Origin: Paracoccaceae bacterium
Lineage (GTDB): Bacteria; Pseudomonadota; Alphaproteobacteria; Rhodobacterales; Rhodobacteraceae
DNA length: 64,000 bases
Assembly (NCBI GenBank): GCA_007116575.1
Contig: SKIF01000039.1
Location: forward strand, 1 to 64,000
Reading direction: 5' to 3'
In this document: piece after piece, positions 46,791-54,390 of the stretch
How the letters are laid out: every line of letters starts with the position of its first letter
How positions within the stretch are numbered: the first letter of the stretch is position 1
Position numbers and translations under genes: made by a program
The notes under the pieces: model-generated
Told to the model about the DNA's origin: nothing
The model's input: the letters and a program-made list of their open reading frames with translations, nothing else
The model's database searches: none

Positions 46791-47349
46791 CGCAAACCTG
46801 CCTTTATTTGTTTGTCAATTTGTTAGCACCTGGGCCAAACAAAGGCCATATGCTCTGGAATGCTGATAGCGCGGGCTGTGTGCAGGGTGGTGAACGGGCG
46901 GGCGTATGGTGACGCTGAACGCGTCGCTCCGACGTCGCTGCCAGTACCCGGTCTGGCGCTAGTGCATCAGATCCGCATGCCAAAGGGGCCGAGACAGTGG
47001 CACCCGGCAAGTTGGTTGCGATGGTTGCAGCGACAACCTGATATGATCCGCTCTGATGCAAAGCGGCGCGTCAAAACATGCATCTTGAACAGGGGTTTAT
47101 GAGAATGCACTCTTGGATTGATTTTGCATGACAACTGGCGAATAAAGGCGCCAGTTTGACACGTCAGCTTGGTACTGCCGCCGCCCGATAGTATCTTGCG
47201 CAAGGAAAGCGGGACCCTCGGTTGGGCAGATCAGCTGTATCTGAAATAACGGTTGCGACAGCGCAGCGGGCAGGAATAGCCCATGCGGTCTGGATGCGTC
47301 TGAACAACTTTGAGATCCCTGTCGCCCGAACGGACGAAAGGCTGGCGAT
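46791..47349. other. Long divergent control region between ino1 and the GNAT-ACP operon
   Basis: 559 bases without a convincing gene. Rightward, a perfect stem AACTGGCG/CGCCAGTT with an 8-base loop occurs at 47133-47156, and GAAAGG precedes the TTG start of the next gene. The part near ino1 is AT-rich and should hold its promoter. The region is long enough for elaborate control or a small RNA, but I see no firm candidate. Confidence 0.45.
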
Positions 47350-48549
47350 TTGGCCCTGAAAACACAACTCCGTCTAGCTGACCACTCGCCGGATGACGCC
47401 GCCAAGCCTCATGCCCGGGAGATTGCGATCGTCCCGGTCTTGGGGCGGCGCATGCTGCGGCAGTTTATTGACTTGCCCGCCATGTTGTATCGCGACATTG
47501 CGACGTATGAGCCGCCGCTTCACATTGACCGCGCGATGCTGCTGGATCCGCGACGAAATGCGTTTTGTCGGCGCGGAACTGTCCAGTACTGGCTGGCTTA
47601 TCGTGGCGCTCGGGCAGTCGGGCGCATTTCGGCCCAGATTGCGGATGACCGACCCGTTGGCGTGCCCGATGGTAGCGGCATGTTCGGCTGTCTTGATGCT
47701 ATTGATGACCGCGAGGTGGTGGCGGCGCTCGTGGATGCGGCCGAGGACTGGTTGCGTGCGAAAGGATGTACCAATGCTTACGGGCCCAATATGCTCGACA
47801 TGTATGGCGAGCCTGGCTTGCTGGTGCGTGGATACGAGCGCCCTCCCCTGACACTCATTCCGTGGCATCCGCCCTATCTTCGGGCGCATGTAGAAGCTCT
47901 CGGATACTCCAAATGGCAGGATGTCAGCTACTGGGGGCTGGATCTGGGGCAGTTCGACGGCGCGCGGGTGCGCACCGACATGCGCCTCGGAGAGCGATAT
48001 CCGAGGCTGAGCGTTCGGTCTGTGACATGGCGCAGCCTCCGCAAGGATCTGCCCGTCTTGCGAGATCTTTTCAACGATGGCTGGGAGAATAACTGGGGGC
48101 ATGTGCCCCTGACACTCGAAGATATGCGCGGTGTTGCTGCGCTCGCACCTCTTATACCGCCCGAGGCGGGCCGGATCATCGACCTGGATGGAGAGCCGGT
48201 TGCGATGCAAATCGCGATTCCAAACACTTACGAACTGACACATGGGCTTGGCCCGTATCCTTCGCCGTTGGGCTGGCTCCGGCTGATCTGGCGTGCGCTC
48301 CGCTTTCGCCCGAAAAGCGGTCTTGTCGTGCTTCTCGGCATATCGTCGCGCCTGCGCTTCAGTGCGGCCTCCGCGGCGGTGATCCTCACCTTGATTGATG
48401 AATTGATCGCCAGCCAGGAAGCCCTCGGCCTAGACTGGATTGAAGGCGGTTGGGTCCTGGAAGACAATACCGCATTGACAAAGCTATTGGCCCGTTTCAA
48501 CTTCAGGATCACACGCACATATCGTGTTTATTGCAAGGCTTTGGCCTGA
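47350..48549 (+). CDS. GNAT-fold acyltransferase-like protein
   Basis: 399 residues. Resembles a widespread group of about 380-residue GNAT-related proteins: an N-terminal strand VPVLGRRMLRQFIDLPAMLYRD...PPLH, LDPRRNAFCRRG, YRGARAVGRISAQI, then a block GPNMLDMYGEPGLLVRGYERPPLTLIPWHPPYLRAHVEALGY (read in parts) and a second acyltransferase-like half. The acyl donor is unknown; its operon partner is an acyl carrier protein, so an acyl-ACP dependent role is plausible. TTG 47350 is used as start because homology begins well before the first in-frame ATG and GAAAGG is correctly spaced. Confidence 0.7.
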   Translation: MALKTQLRLADHSPDDAAKPHAREIAIVPVLGRRMLRQFIDLPAMLYRDIATYEPPLHIDRAMLLDPRRNAFCRRGTVQYWLAYRGARAVGRISAQIADDRPVGVPDGSGMFGCLDAIDDREVVAALVDAAEDWLRAKGCTNAYGPNMLDMYGEPGLLVRGYERPPLTLIPWHPPYLRAHVEALGYSKWQDVSYWGLDLGQFDGARVRTDMRLGERYPRLSVRSVTWRSLRKDLPVLRDLFNDGWENNWGHVPLTLEDMRGVAALAPLIPPEAGRIIDLDGEPVAMQIAIPNTYELTHGLGPYPSPLGWLRLIWRALRFRPKSGLVVLLGISSRLRFSAASAAVILTLIDELIASQEALGLDWIEGGWVLEDNTALTKLLARFNFRITRTYRVYCKALA

Positions 48550-48568
48550 TTGCATCACAGGAGGCCTG

Positions 48569-48925
48569 ATGACAGACCCTTCCGTTTCCGATACCACCAA
48601 CCCGCCAGTTCAAGACGCGCGTGCCCCGGCCAGGACAACCTGGCCGGATCTGCCAGAGGATGGCCTGCTGGAGCAGCTGGTGCAAATCATCGCCGAGGAA
48701 GGCAAGGTCGCCCCAGAACTTGTTGTCCCCGAAGCAACGCTTGAGAGCCTCGATCTCGCCTCGATCGATGTTGTTTCGATCCTCATGGGCGTGGAGGAGA
48801 AGCTTAACGTCTACTTACCCATGAGCGACGATCTGACATCCGCGCGCAATCTCGCCGAGCTTGTCGAGGCGATCGTGACACAGATGCGTCCGGACGAGTT
48901 GCAGAGTATCGGCCCCAAACCTTGA
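48569..48925 (+). CDS. Stand-alone acyl carrier protein
   Basis: 118 residues. An unusual proline-rich N-terminal extension of about 35 residues precedes a normal ACP fold with the phosphopantetheine serine in DLASID (Ser65) and VVSILMGVEEKLNV. GGAGG lies before ATG 48569. It is not the fatty-acid AcpP, which is about 77 residues and sits with fabG/fabF. Next to it lie a ketosynthase and two hot-dog proteins, so it most likely carries a special acyl chain. Its stop overlaps the ketosynthase start (TTGA). Confidence 0.85.
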   Translation: MTDPSVSDTTNPPVQDARAPARTTWPDLPEDGLLEQLVQIIAEEGKVAPELVVPEATLESLDLASIDVVSILMGVEEKLNVYLPMSDDLTSARNLAELVEAIVTQMRPDELQSIGPKP

Positions 48926-50142
48926 GCTCTCGAGTCGCGATAACGGGCATGGGTGCCGTCAGCGCCCCGGGCATTGGCGTGGAAGCGCTCTGGTCTGCCA
49001 CCCGTGACGGCATTTCCGGAGTACGCCCGCTCAGCTTGCCGCGCGGCGAGGGTTTGCGTGTACGAATCGCGGCGCAGATTCCCGACTTCGATGCCGACCA
49101 GTTGCTTGGCGGGAAAGTGCCACGAACCACCGAGCGCTACTCGCAGTTTGCGCTTGTCGCCGCTGCCGAGGCGGTCGCGCAGGCAGGAATTGCGCCTGAT
49201 ATTCTGGCGGGCAGGCGCAGTGCGTCCGTAATTGGAACCGGGATCGGTGGCGCTGGCTCGATCGACGAGAGTTGTTATATCTTTTACAAGGGCCACGAAG
49301 CCGGGTTGCGGAATGAACCGATGTCGGTGCCCCGGATCATGCCGAGTTCTGCCGTATCGCATGTCTCTATTGCCTATGGCGTTACTGGCCCGAGTTTCGG
49401 GTTGGTCAGTGCCTGTGCATCCGGGGCGCAATCCATCGGCTGCGCTGCGCAGATGATCCGCGCCGGTCTGGTGGACCGCGCTTTGGCGGGGGGTACAGAG
49501 GCCTGCATCACACCGGCGACCATGCGGGCATGGGAACTCTTGCGCGTGCTGTCGCCGCGCGGATGCCAGCCATTCTCGGCGGGACGCAGCGGCATGGTGA
49601 TCGGCGAGGGGGCCGCTGTCTTTGTGCTGGAATCTGAAGCTGCCCTGCGCGCGCGTGGTGGCGAGGCACTGGCCTGGCTTGATGGCTACGGCACCAGTAG
49701 TGACGCGAAAGACATGATCCAGCCTGATGTGGCTGGTGCGGTTGCCGCGATGGCAGAGGCGCTCGAAGATGCAGGCGTCGCGCCCGAGCGGGTAGGCTAT
49801 GTCAACGCCCATGGTACGGGTACGGTCCTGAACGACATCAACGAGGCTCACGCCCTGCGCGAGGTGTTCGGCGTTGCGCTGGACGGCATCCCGGTTTCAT
49901 CCTCCAAGCCTGTACTCGGACATGCGCTCGGGGCGGCAGGCGCACTTGAGCTGGTCGTTGCTGTGCAGTCCTTGCGGCATCAGATCGTGCCGCCGCAAGC
50001 GAATTTTGAGCAGCCTGATCCCAGATGCAACCTGCACATACCCACAGGCGCAGCCCGTCCGGCGCGACTGGAGGCCGTGATGTCGAATTCCTTCGCTTTC
50101 GGGGGCATCAACGCGTCGCTGCTGGTACAGCGCGCCGTATGA
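48922..50142 (+). CDS. Beta-ketoacyl-ACP synthase (FabF-like)
   Basis: 406 residues. Condensing enzyme of the KAS I/II type with the full triad: Cys165 in SACASG, His297 in NAHGTGT and His334 in LGHALGAAG. So it should elongate acyl-ACP with malonyl-ACP. The TTG start overlaps the ACP stop. The gene is separate from any fabD/fabG/acpP cluster, which points to a pathway-specific synthase. It could also belong to an aryl-polyene or polyunsaturated type system, but no reductase is present here. Confidence 0.88.
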   Translation: MSSRVAITGMGAVSAPGIGVEALWSATRDGISGVRPLSLPRGEGLRVRIAAQIPDFDADQLLGGKVPRTTERYSQFALVAAAEAVAQAGIAPDILAGRRSASVIGTGIGGAGSIDESCYIFYKGHEAGLRNEPMSVPRIMPSSAVSHVSIAYGVTGPSFGLVSACASGAQSIGCAAQMIRAGLVDRALAGGTEACITPATMRAWELLRVLSPRGCQPFSAGRSGMVIGEGAAVFVLESEAALRARGGEALAWLDGYGTSSDAKDMIQPDVAGAVAAMAEALEDAGVAPERVGYVNAHGTGTVLNDINEAHALREVFGVALDGIPVSSSKPVLGHALGAAGALELVVAVQSLRHQIVPPQANFEQPDPRCNLHIPTGAARPARLEAVMSNSFAFGGINASLLVQRAV

Positions 50143-50582
50143 ATGCGCGCACCGAAACATCCGCCTCGCGCCCGATCGGGGCGTTTCCGGTGACTGTCGA
50201 TGCCGCGCGCGTCCGCGACTATGCCAAGGTAGCCGGGGCGAGCACCAACAGCGTTGCGCCTGTCCCTTTCGCGTTTCCGATCTGCTGGCTCTCGCCCCCG
50301 GAGATCCGCGTCGCAATCATAGCCGCCGTGCAGGAGGACTCAGGAATTGCGGGCGGCGTTCTGCCGGTGCATCTGGACCAGACCATTGCATTGTCAGAGA
50401 ATTTACGCGTTGGCGAAGACTATCTGCTTTCGCTCGCTGTCGATGGGCCGGACCCGCGCAGGATTGTGCAGATCACGGGCCAGATTACCGCGCCCGATGG
50501 ACGCGCGGTCGGATCTCTCGAGTTGCGGTTGGCACTTGTCACCTGTGAGGGTGCTCAGGCAGCCAGCAGACCTCGCTCATGA
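50139..50582 (+). CDS. Hot-dog fold protein, MaoC-N-like
   Basis: 147 residues. The VTVDAARVRDYAKVAGASTN start, PFAFPICWLSPPEI and VLPVHLDQTIALSENLRVGEDYLL match the N-terminal half of bipartite MaoC dehydratases (FAS1 N-like), which lacks the catalytic dyad and helps bind the acyl chain. Overlaps the ketosynthase stop (ATGAATG) and the next gene (ATGA), so it should form a heterodimer with the following protein. Confidence 0.7.
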   Translation: MNARTETSASRPIGAFPVTVDAARVRDYAKVAGASTNSVAPVPFAFPICWLSPPEIRVAIIAAVQEDSGIAGGVLPVHLDQTIALSENLRVGEDYLLSLAVDGPDPRRIVQITGQITAPDGRAVGSLELRLALVTCEGAQAASRPRS

Positions 50583-50959
50583 TCGGCACGCGGTTGCCCG
50601 GTTCCGATCTGCCGCTTGCGGATCACGACGTGATCGCGGCCTATCTGGCGGCTTCGGGCGACGACAACCCGCTGCATCGCGATCGGCATGTCGCAAGGTC
50701 TGCGGGTTTCGAGGATATCCTTGTGCCCGGAATGTTGCTCATGGCGCAGATGGCCGAGTGTCTCGCGGCCTGGCCGCATTGCCGGTCAATCAAGCGGCTT
50801 CAGTGCCGGTTCGTCGAGCCGGTACGGGCAGGCACGCCGCTGCGCTGTGACGGGCGCATTGTCGCGACTGATCCGACAGGGCTGACTTTGGTCCGGCTGA
50901 CCGCCGGTCAGGACCGGCGCATTCTGGTGCTGGGAGAAGCGGCGATCACGCTTGCCTGA
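50579..50959 (+). CDS. MaoC-type (R)-specific hydratase/dehydratase
   Basis: 126 residues of the hot-dog hydratase family with the catalytic region SGDDNPLHRD followed by AGFEDILVPGMLLMAQMAE. With the preceding MaoC-N-like protein it probably dehydrates 3-hydroxyacyl-ACP (or hydrates enoyl-ACP). ATGA overlap with its partner. It ends the rightward GNAT-ACP-ketosynthase-dehydratase operon, facing the phosphatidyltransferase gene with 24 bases between stops. Confidence 0.82.
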   Translation: MIGTRLPGSDLPLADHDVIAAYLAASGDDNPLHRDRHVARSAGFEDILVPGMLLMAQMAECLAAWPHCRSIKRLQCRFVEPVRAGTPLRCDGRIVATDPTGLTLVRLTAGQDRRILVLGEAAITLA

Positions 50960-50983
50960 GCCGGGTTGGGTCATGGCGAGTGG

Positions 50984-51580
50984 TCATTCGTCGTGTCGCG
51001 CAGTGCGTGCAGCTGCCCGCAGGGCCACCACGCCTGCGACGCCACCAGCAAGCGCGATGGCGAGCAATGCCAGCACAAGCGGCGTCGCAGGCCATGGGTG
51101 TTGCGCCCACTCGAAAGGTGCAAGGACAAGCCCGGCAATCATCAGGCCGAAGCGGTCTTCGCGGCGCATCCATAGGCGCGGCAGTCCAAGCTGAAGCGAT
51201 TGTGCCCGCGCGCGGATATAGGGGATCCACAATCCGGACAGAAGTGCCGCGCCAGGCAGAAGGACGAGCGCACCGAAGGGGGCGTAGAAGACCATAAGAC
51301 CAAGCGGAATGCAGCCATCTGCCACCCGATCAAGCGAGGAATCCAGCAAGGCTCCGAAGCGGCTGGAGGTTCCGCCTGTCCGCGCAAGTGCACCGTCGAG
51401 AAGGTCGGCAAATCCGCTGAGTAGGAAGAAAGCGGCTGCTGCCCAGAACCAGCCTTGCGCCGCGCAGTACCCGGCAGCCAGTGCAGGCGGGATTGATGCC
51501 AAGGAAACAGTGTTGGCGCGCAGCCCCGTCGCAACAAGCCGCGCCGCCAGCACATTGAATAGCGGCTCATGGAGTCGCAA
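50984..51580 (-). CDS. CDP-alcohol phosphatidyltransferase
   Basis: About 198 residues, four to six helices. The full CDP-alcohol motif is present: DLLDGALAR, eight residues, GALLD and SSLD (pattern D..DG..AR........G...D...D). It joins a CDP-activated lipid to an alcohol; with inositol-phosphate synthase nearby, phosphatidylinositol (phosphate) synthase is a fair guess, but glycerophosphate or other alcohols fit too. The start is uncertain: TTG 51580 has GGGAAGG at good spacing; the open frame continues to 51655. Confidence 0.82.
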   Translation of the reverse strand: MRLHEPLFNVLAARLVATGLRANTVSLASIPPALAAGYCAAQGWFWAAAAFFLLSGFADLLDGALARTGGTSSRFGALLDSSLDRVADGCIPLGLMVFYAPFGALVLLPGAALLSGLWIPYIRARAQSLQLGLPRLWMRREDRFGLMIAGLVLAPFEWAQHPWPATPLVLALLAIALAGGVAGVVALRAAARTARHDE

Positions 51581-51710
51581 GGCCAACCTTCCCTCGTTGC
51601 TTGTGGATACTGTCGAGCATTCGTTCGCCGCGCGCAAGACGCCTTGATCTGGCAAGCCCGCGTTAGGTCCGCCGTACAGATACCAGCGACACGGCGCCGC
51701 AACGGGATGG

Positions 51711-52304
51711 TCAGGGTCGCGTGATCAAGGTTGCAATTGCCCCGCTCTCCAGCCGACCGAAGGCCCTGACTTCGATTACGCGGGGGATCAACCCGTCAAT
51801 TGCTTCGACAAACGCATATTTCAATCGGATTTCTTCGCCGTCCAGATGTCCGACAAGTTCGGCGCGAAACGGCTCGGTCTGTCGCAACGTCGCCTGCGCG
51901 CGTGCCGTCGCTCTGGACCGCACTGTGAACTCGCCTGGCTGAGCGCCCGGCCTCACCCGCACCCCGAAAGCGAAATTGCGTTGCTCGAAATTCAGCGCCT
52001 GGATCTGCCCATTTTCCTCGAAGCGACGCCAGTAAACTGCCAGTGGGTTGTGCGGGTCAAGGTTGCCATCTGCATCAAATCTCGCGGCATAAACGATCGT
52101 GTTACGATTGGTCGACCGTTGTAGGTAGAATACCTGGCCCGGATCATTGGGCGCTGGCGTGTCGGGGCGCATTACCGGAAGGGTCTGGGAGAAGCTGATT
52201 GACAGGGCCCAGCCTTCGGAGGCCTGCACCGCCGAGCCAGTAATCATAGCCAGCAACAGCACTACCAACAAACGCAATCGTGCGGTCTCCCTTATGTCTG
52301 GCAC
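51711..52304 (-). CDS. Secreted DUF4833-like protein
   Basis: 197 residues. Signal peptide LRLLVVLLLAMITGSAVQA, cleavage near residue 28. The core FYLQRSTNRNTIVYAARFDADGN...PLAVYWRRFEE...ALNFEQRNFAFGVRV (shown in parts) matches my memory of DUF4833, a domain of unknown function. No catalytic residues can be named. It follows the phosphatidyltransferase in reverse orientation with the same strand, 130 bases apart, so it transcribes toward that gene and probably with it. A periplasmic or outer-membrane role in the lipid pathway is only an inference. Confidence 0.65.
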   Translation of the reverse strand: MPDIRETARLRLLVVLLLAMITGSAVQASEGWALSISFSQTLPVMRPDTPAPNDPGQVFYLQRSTNRNTIVYAARFDADGNLDPHNPLAVYWRRFEENGQIQALNFEQRNFAFGVRVRPGAQPGEFTVRSRATARAQATLRQTEPFRAELVGHLDGEEIRLKYAFVEAIDGLIPRVIEVRAFGRLESGAIATLITRP

Positions 52305-52351
52305 CTACCGCAGGTCTTCAAGAGCCTGATCCGAAGACCCTGTTCGCTATG

Positions 52352-53254
52352 TTACCACCATGCCGACATGGCCGCTATGCCAACCTGATCGTTCCGGCCA
52401 TCGCTGTTCACGCTGAAGGTCAGGCCGAAATGGCCCGACAGCCGCCGGACAACGGAATACCCGGGGCTTGGTACAACCAGCCGCTGTACCCCGCGCCGGG
52501 CCAGATGTCCGGCAAACCAGACATCATCGACCCAGCGCAGTTCCTCTGGCCAGTCGCTGTAATCATGAACCTGCGCATCAAGGGCACCCGGCGGAATCGC
52601 GAGGCCACCATGGCCGAGAAGTATATCCACCGCCACGGGTTCGCTCAGCGTAGTGCCCCAGATTTGCCGGACATGTTTGGGGTTCACGCCCTGCTCGATA
52701 TTCCAGCCGATCCATCCCAACGCGGCATCGGGATGCGCCAGATGCGCGGCCAGCATTGTCTCGATGAAATCGCGCGCATAGATCACATCGTCATCCACGG
52801 CGATCACCAGCGCTTCAGGCTCGGCAAGAAGCGCGGGCAAGAGTTTCGTGGATGGCCCGGTATCGACGCAATCCAGAACTTCGATACCGCAAGGCAACGC
52901 GGCCGGGCTTGGATAAGGCTTGCCGCTGCGGATTGAGACCCTGGGCAGCGCAAGCAGGATACGATCAGGCTGTACGGTTTGTTCGATCAGGCTCAGCAGG
53001 GTCGGGGTAAGAGCGCTCATCCGTTCGGGGATGGTGCTGAGCGAAACCACGACACGCCGCTTCCCACCGGTCACAACGCTGGGCGAACGGTGCGGCAGTG
53101 CAACGCTGCACCCCCTCGCGAGCCTGTTTGCACGCCTGAAATCCTGCCAGAGCCGTCGCGGTGAGAGGCGCAGAAAGCGGATGATCTGGTTTCGCAGCCA
53201 GCGCAGCAGGTTTGCAGGACGGGTTCGCGATGCCGCTGGCAAATCTCCTGTCAT
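52352..53254 (-). CDS. GT-A type glycosyltransferase
   Basis: 300 residues from ATG 53254. After a basic N terminus the protein has VVVSLSTIPERMSALTPTLLSLIEQTVQPDRI and the nucleotide-sugar metal motif AVDDDVIYARDF, then DDVWFAGHLARRG, typical of GT-A enzymes that read capsular or LPS sugars. It diverges from the ABC polysaccharide exporter operon with a 290-base gap. Substrate unknown. Confidence 0.75.
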   Translation of the reverse strand: MTGDLPAASRTRPANLLRWLRNQIIRFLRLSPRRLWQDFRRANRLARGCSVALPHRSPSVVTGGKRRVVVSLSTIPERMSALTPTLLSLIEQTVQPDRILLALPRVSIRSGKPYPSPAALPCGIEVLDCVDTGPSTKLLPALLAEPEALVIAVDDDVIYARDFIETMLAAHLAHPDAALGWIGWNIEQGVNPKHVRQIWGTTLSEPVAVDILLGHGGLAIPPGALDAQVHDYSDWPEELRWVDDVWFAGHLARRGVQRLVVPSPGYSVVRRLSGHFGLTFSVNSDGRNDQVGIAAMSAWW

Positions 53255-53544
53255 GTTATCCACCCACACACTTGATCATCGTGCACGCTTACCGGGCTGC
53301 AGTAGCGAGCACATGCCTGTTGCGCAAGCAGGCACTTAAGGCTGCGACGCAAGATTTCGCGAATCGGAGTCAGAGGAAAGATGCGGGTTGAAAGTGTGTT
53401 TTCCGGCGGGTTCGGGGTGAGATTCGTCGCTTCCACCTGTCCAGGCGAACACCGACCGCGCTTTACAGCCTTTTCGGATGCGCCTATCACATTTGCATCT
53501 GTGTTGGCCTTGCTTCATGGGTGACAAAGGTTGAAAGCGAAACC
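53255..53544. promoter_or_regulatory. Divergent region between glycosyltransferase and polysaccharide exporter
   Basis: 290 bases without a supported gene between divergent units. It contains a TGCCTG/CAGGCA stem around a 9-base loop (about 53316-53336) and should carry promoters for both sides. Confidence 0.4.
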
Positions 53545-54390
53545 ATGAGAGCGTTGCTGGACAACCCCGAAGTCCGATCCGAGCGGAGTATCTGGGCCGC
53601 ACCCGCCCGCGTACTGATCGAGCGGCGCACGCTCTTGCGCGCGCTGATCCGCCGCGATCTGGAAACTGCGCTGAAGGGCACCATGCTGGGCTGGCTTTGG
53701 GTGTTGCTGGTGCCCTTGATCCTGCTGGCTGTCTACAGCTTTGCATTTGGCGTCGTATTTGCGGCGCAATGGCGTGACCGCGACCCGCAGCCATTCCTGT
53801 TTCCGATGCTCTATTTCACCGGCCTGCTGCTGTTCGGGTTGTTTGTCAACTCTCTGAACAGGGCACCCAATCTCATCCGCGACAACGCGACCTATATCCG
53901 TCAGATCGTGTTCCCGGTGCAGGTCTTCGTGCCGGTAGTGATCGGGGCGGAACTGGTGAAATTCTTGGTCGGGCTGGTGGTTCTCGTCCTTGCCTACCTG
54001 CTGATCATTGGTATCCCTCCCCTCGCGGCGATCAGCTATCCAATGAGTGTGGTCGGTTTGCTGATGTTCACGGCAGGCATTTGCTGGGCGATTGCCGCAC
54101 TCGGGGTCTTCCTTCGCGATCTGGGGCAAGCGATGCAGCCGGTTTCGATGATTATGCTCTTTCTCAGCCCGCTCTTTTACCCGCTCTCGACTGTGCCTGA
54201 TCGTATCCAATTGGTGTTCTACTTCAACCCTCTGACCTTTCCCCTGGAAGCGACGCGTAACGCGCTGTTTTTCGGTGAATGGCCCAGCTTCGCGGGCGCA
54301 TTCATCTACCTGCTTGCGGGCTGGGTCTGTGCCGTGGCCGGGTTCGCGTTGTTCAATCGCTTGCGACCGGGTTTCGCCGATGTCCTCTGA
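53545..54390 (+). CDS. ABC-2 polysaccharide export permease (Wzm/KpsM-like)
   Basis: 281 residues with six helices. LIRRDLETALKGTMLGWLWVLLVPLILLAVYSFAFG (in parts), FTGLLLFGLF, and FYFNPLTFPLEATRNALFFGEWP are hallmarks of the RfbA/Wzm/KpsM group that exports lipid-linked polysaccharide. Its partner ATPase overlaps it by 11 bases. ATG 53545 is chosen with GAAAG upstream; GTG 53521 is possible. Confidence 0.87.
   Translation: MRALLDNPEVRSERSIWAAPARVLIERRTLLRALIRRDLETALKGTMLGWLWVLLVPLILLAVYSFAFGVVFAAQWRDRDPQPFLFPMLYFTGLLLFGLFVNSLNRAPNLIRDNATYIRQIVFPVQVFVPVVIGAELVKFLVGLVVLVLAYLLIIGIPPLAAISYPMSVVGLLMFTAGICWAIAALGVFLRDLGQAMQPVSMIMLFLSPLFYPLSTVPDRIQLVFYFNPLTFPLEATRNALFFGEWPSFAGAFIYLLAGWVCAVAGFALFNRLRPGFADVL

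Noticed and set aside
46791-47349. Small RNA or riboswitch in the ino1 divergent region
   Set aside because: Only one 8-base hairpin stands out, and no known riboswitch pattern is visible; insufficient to call.
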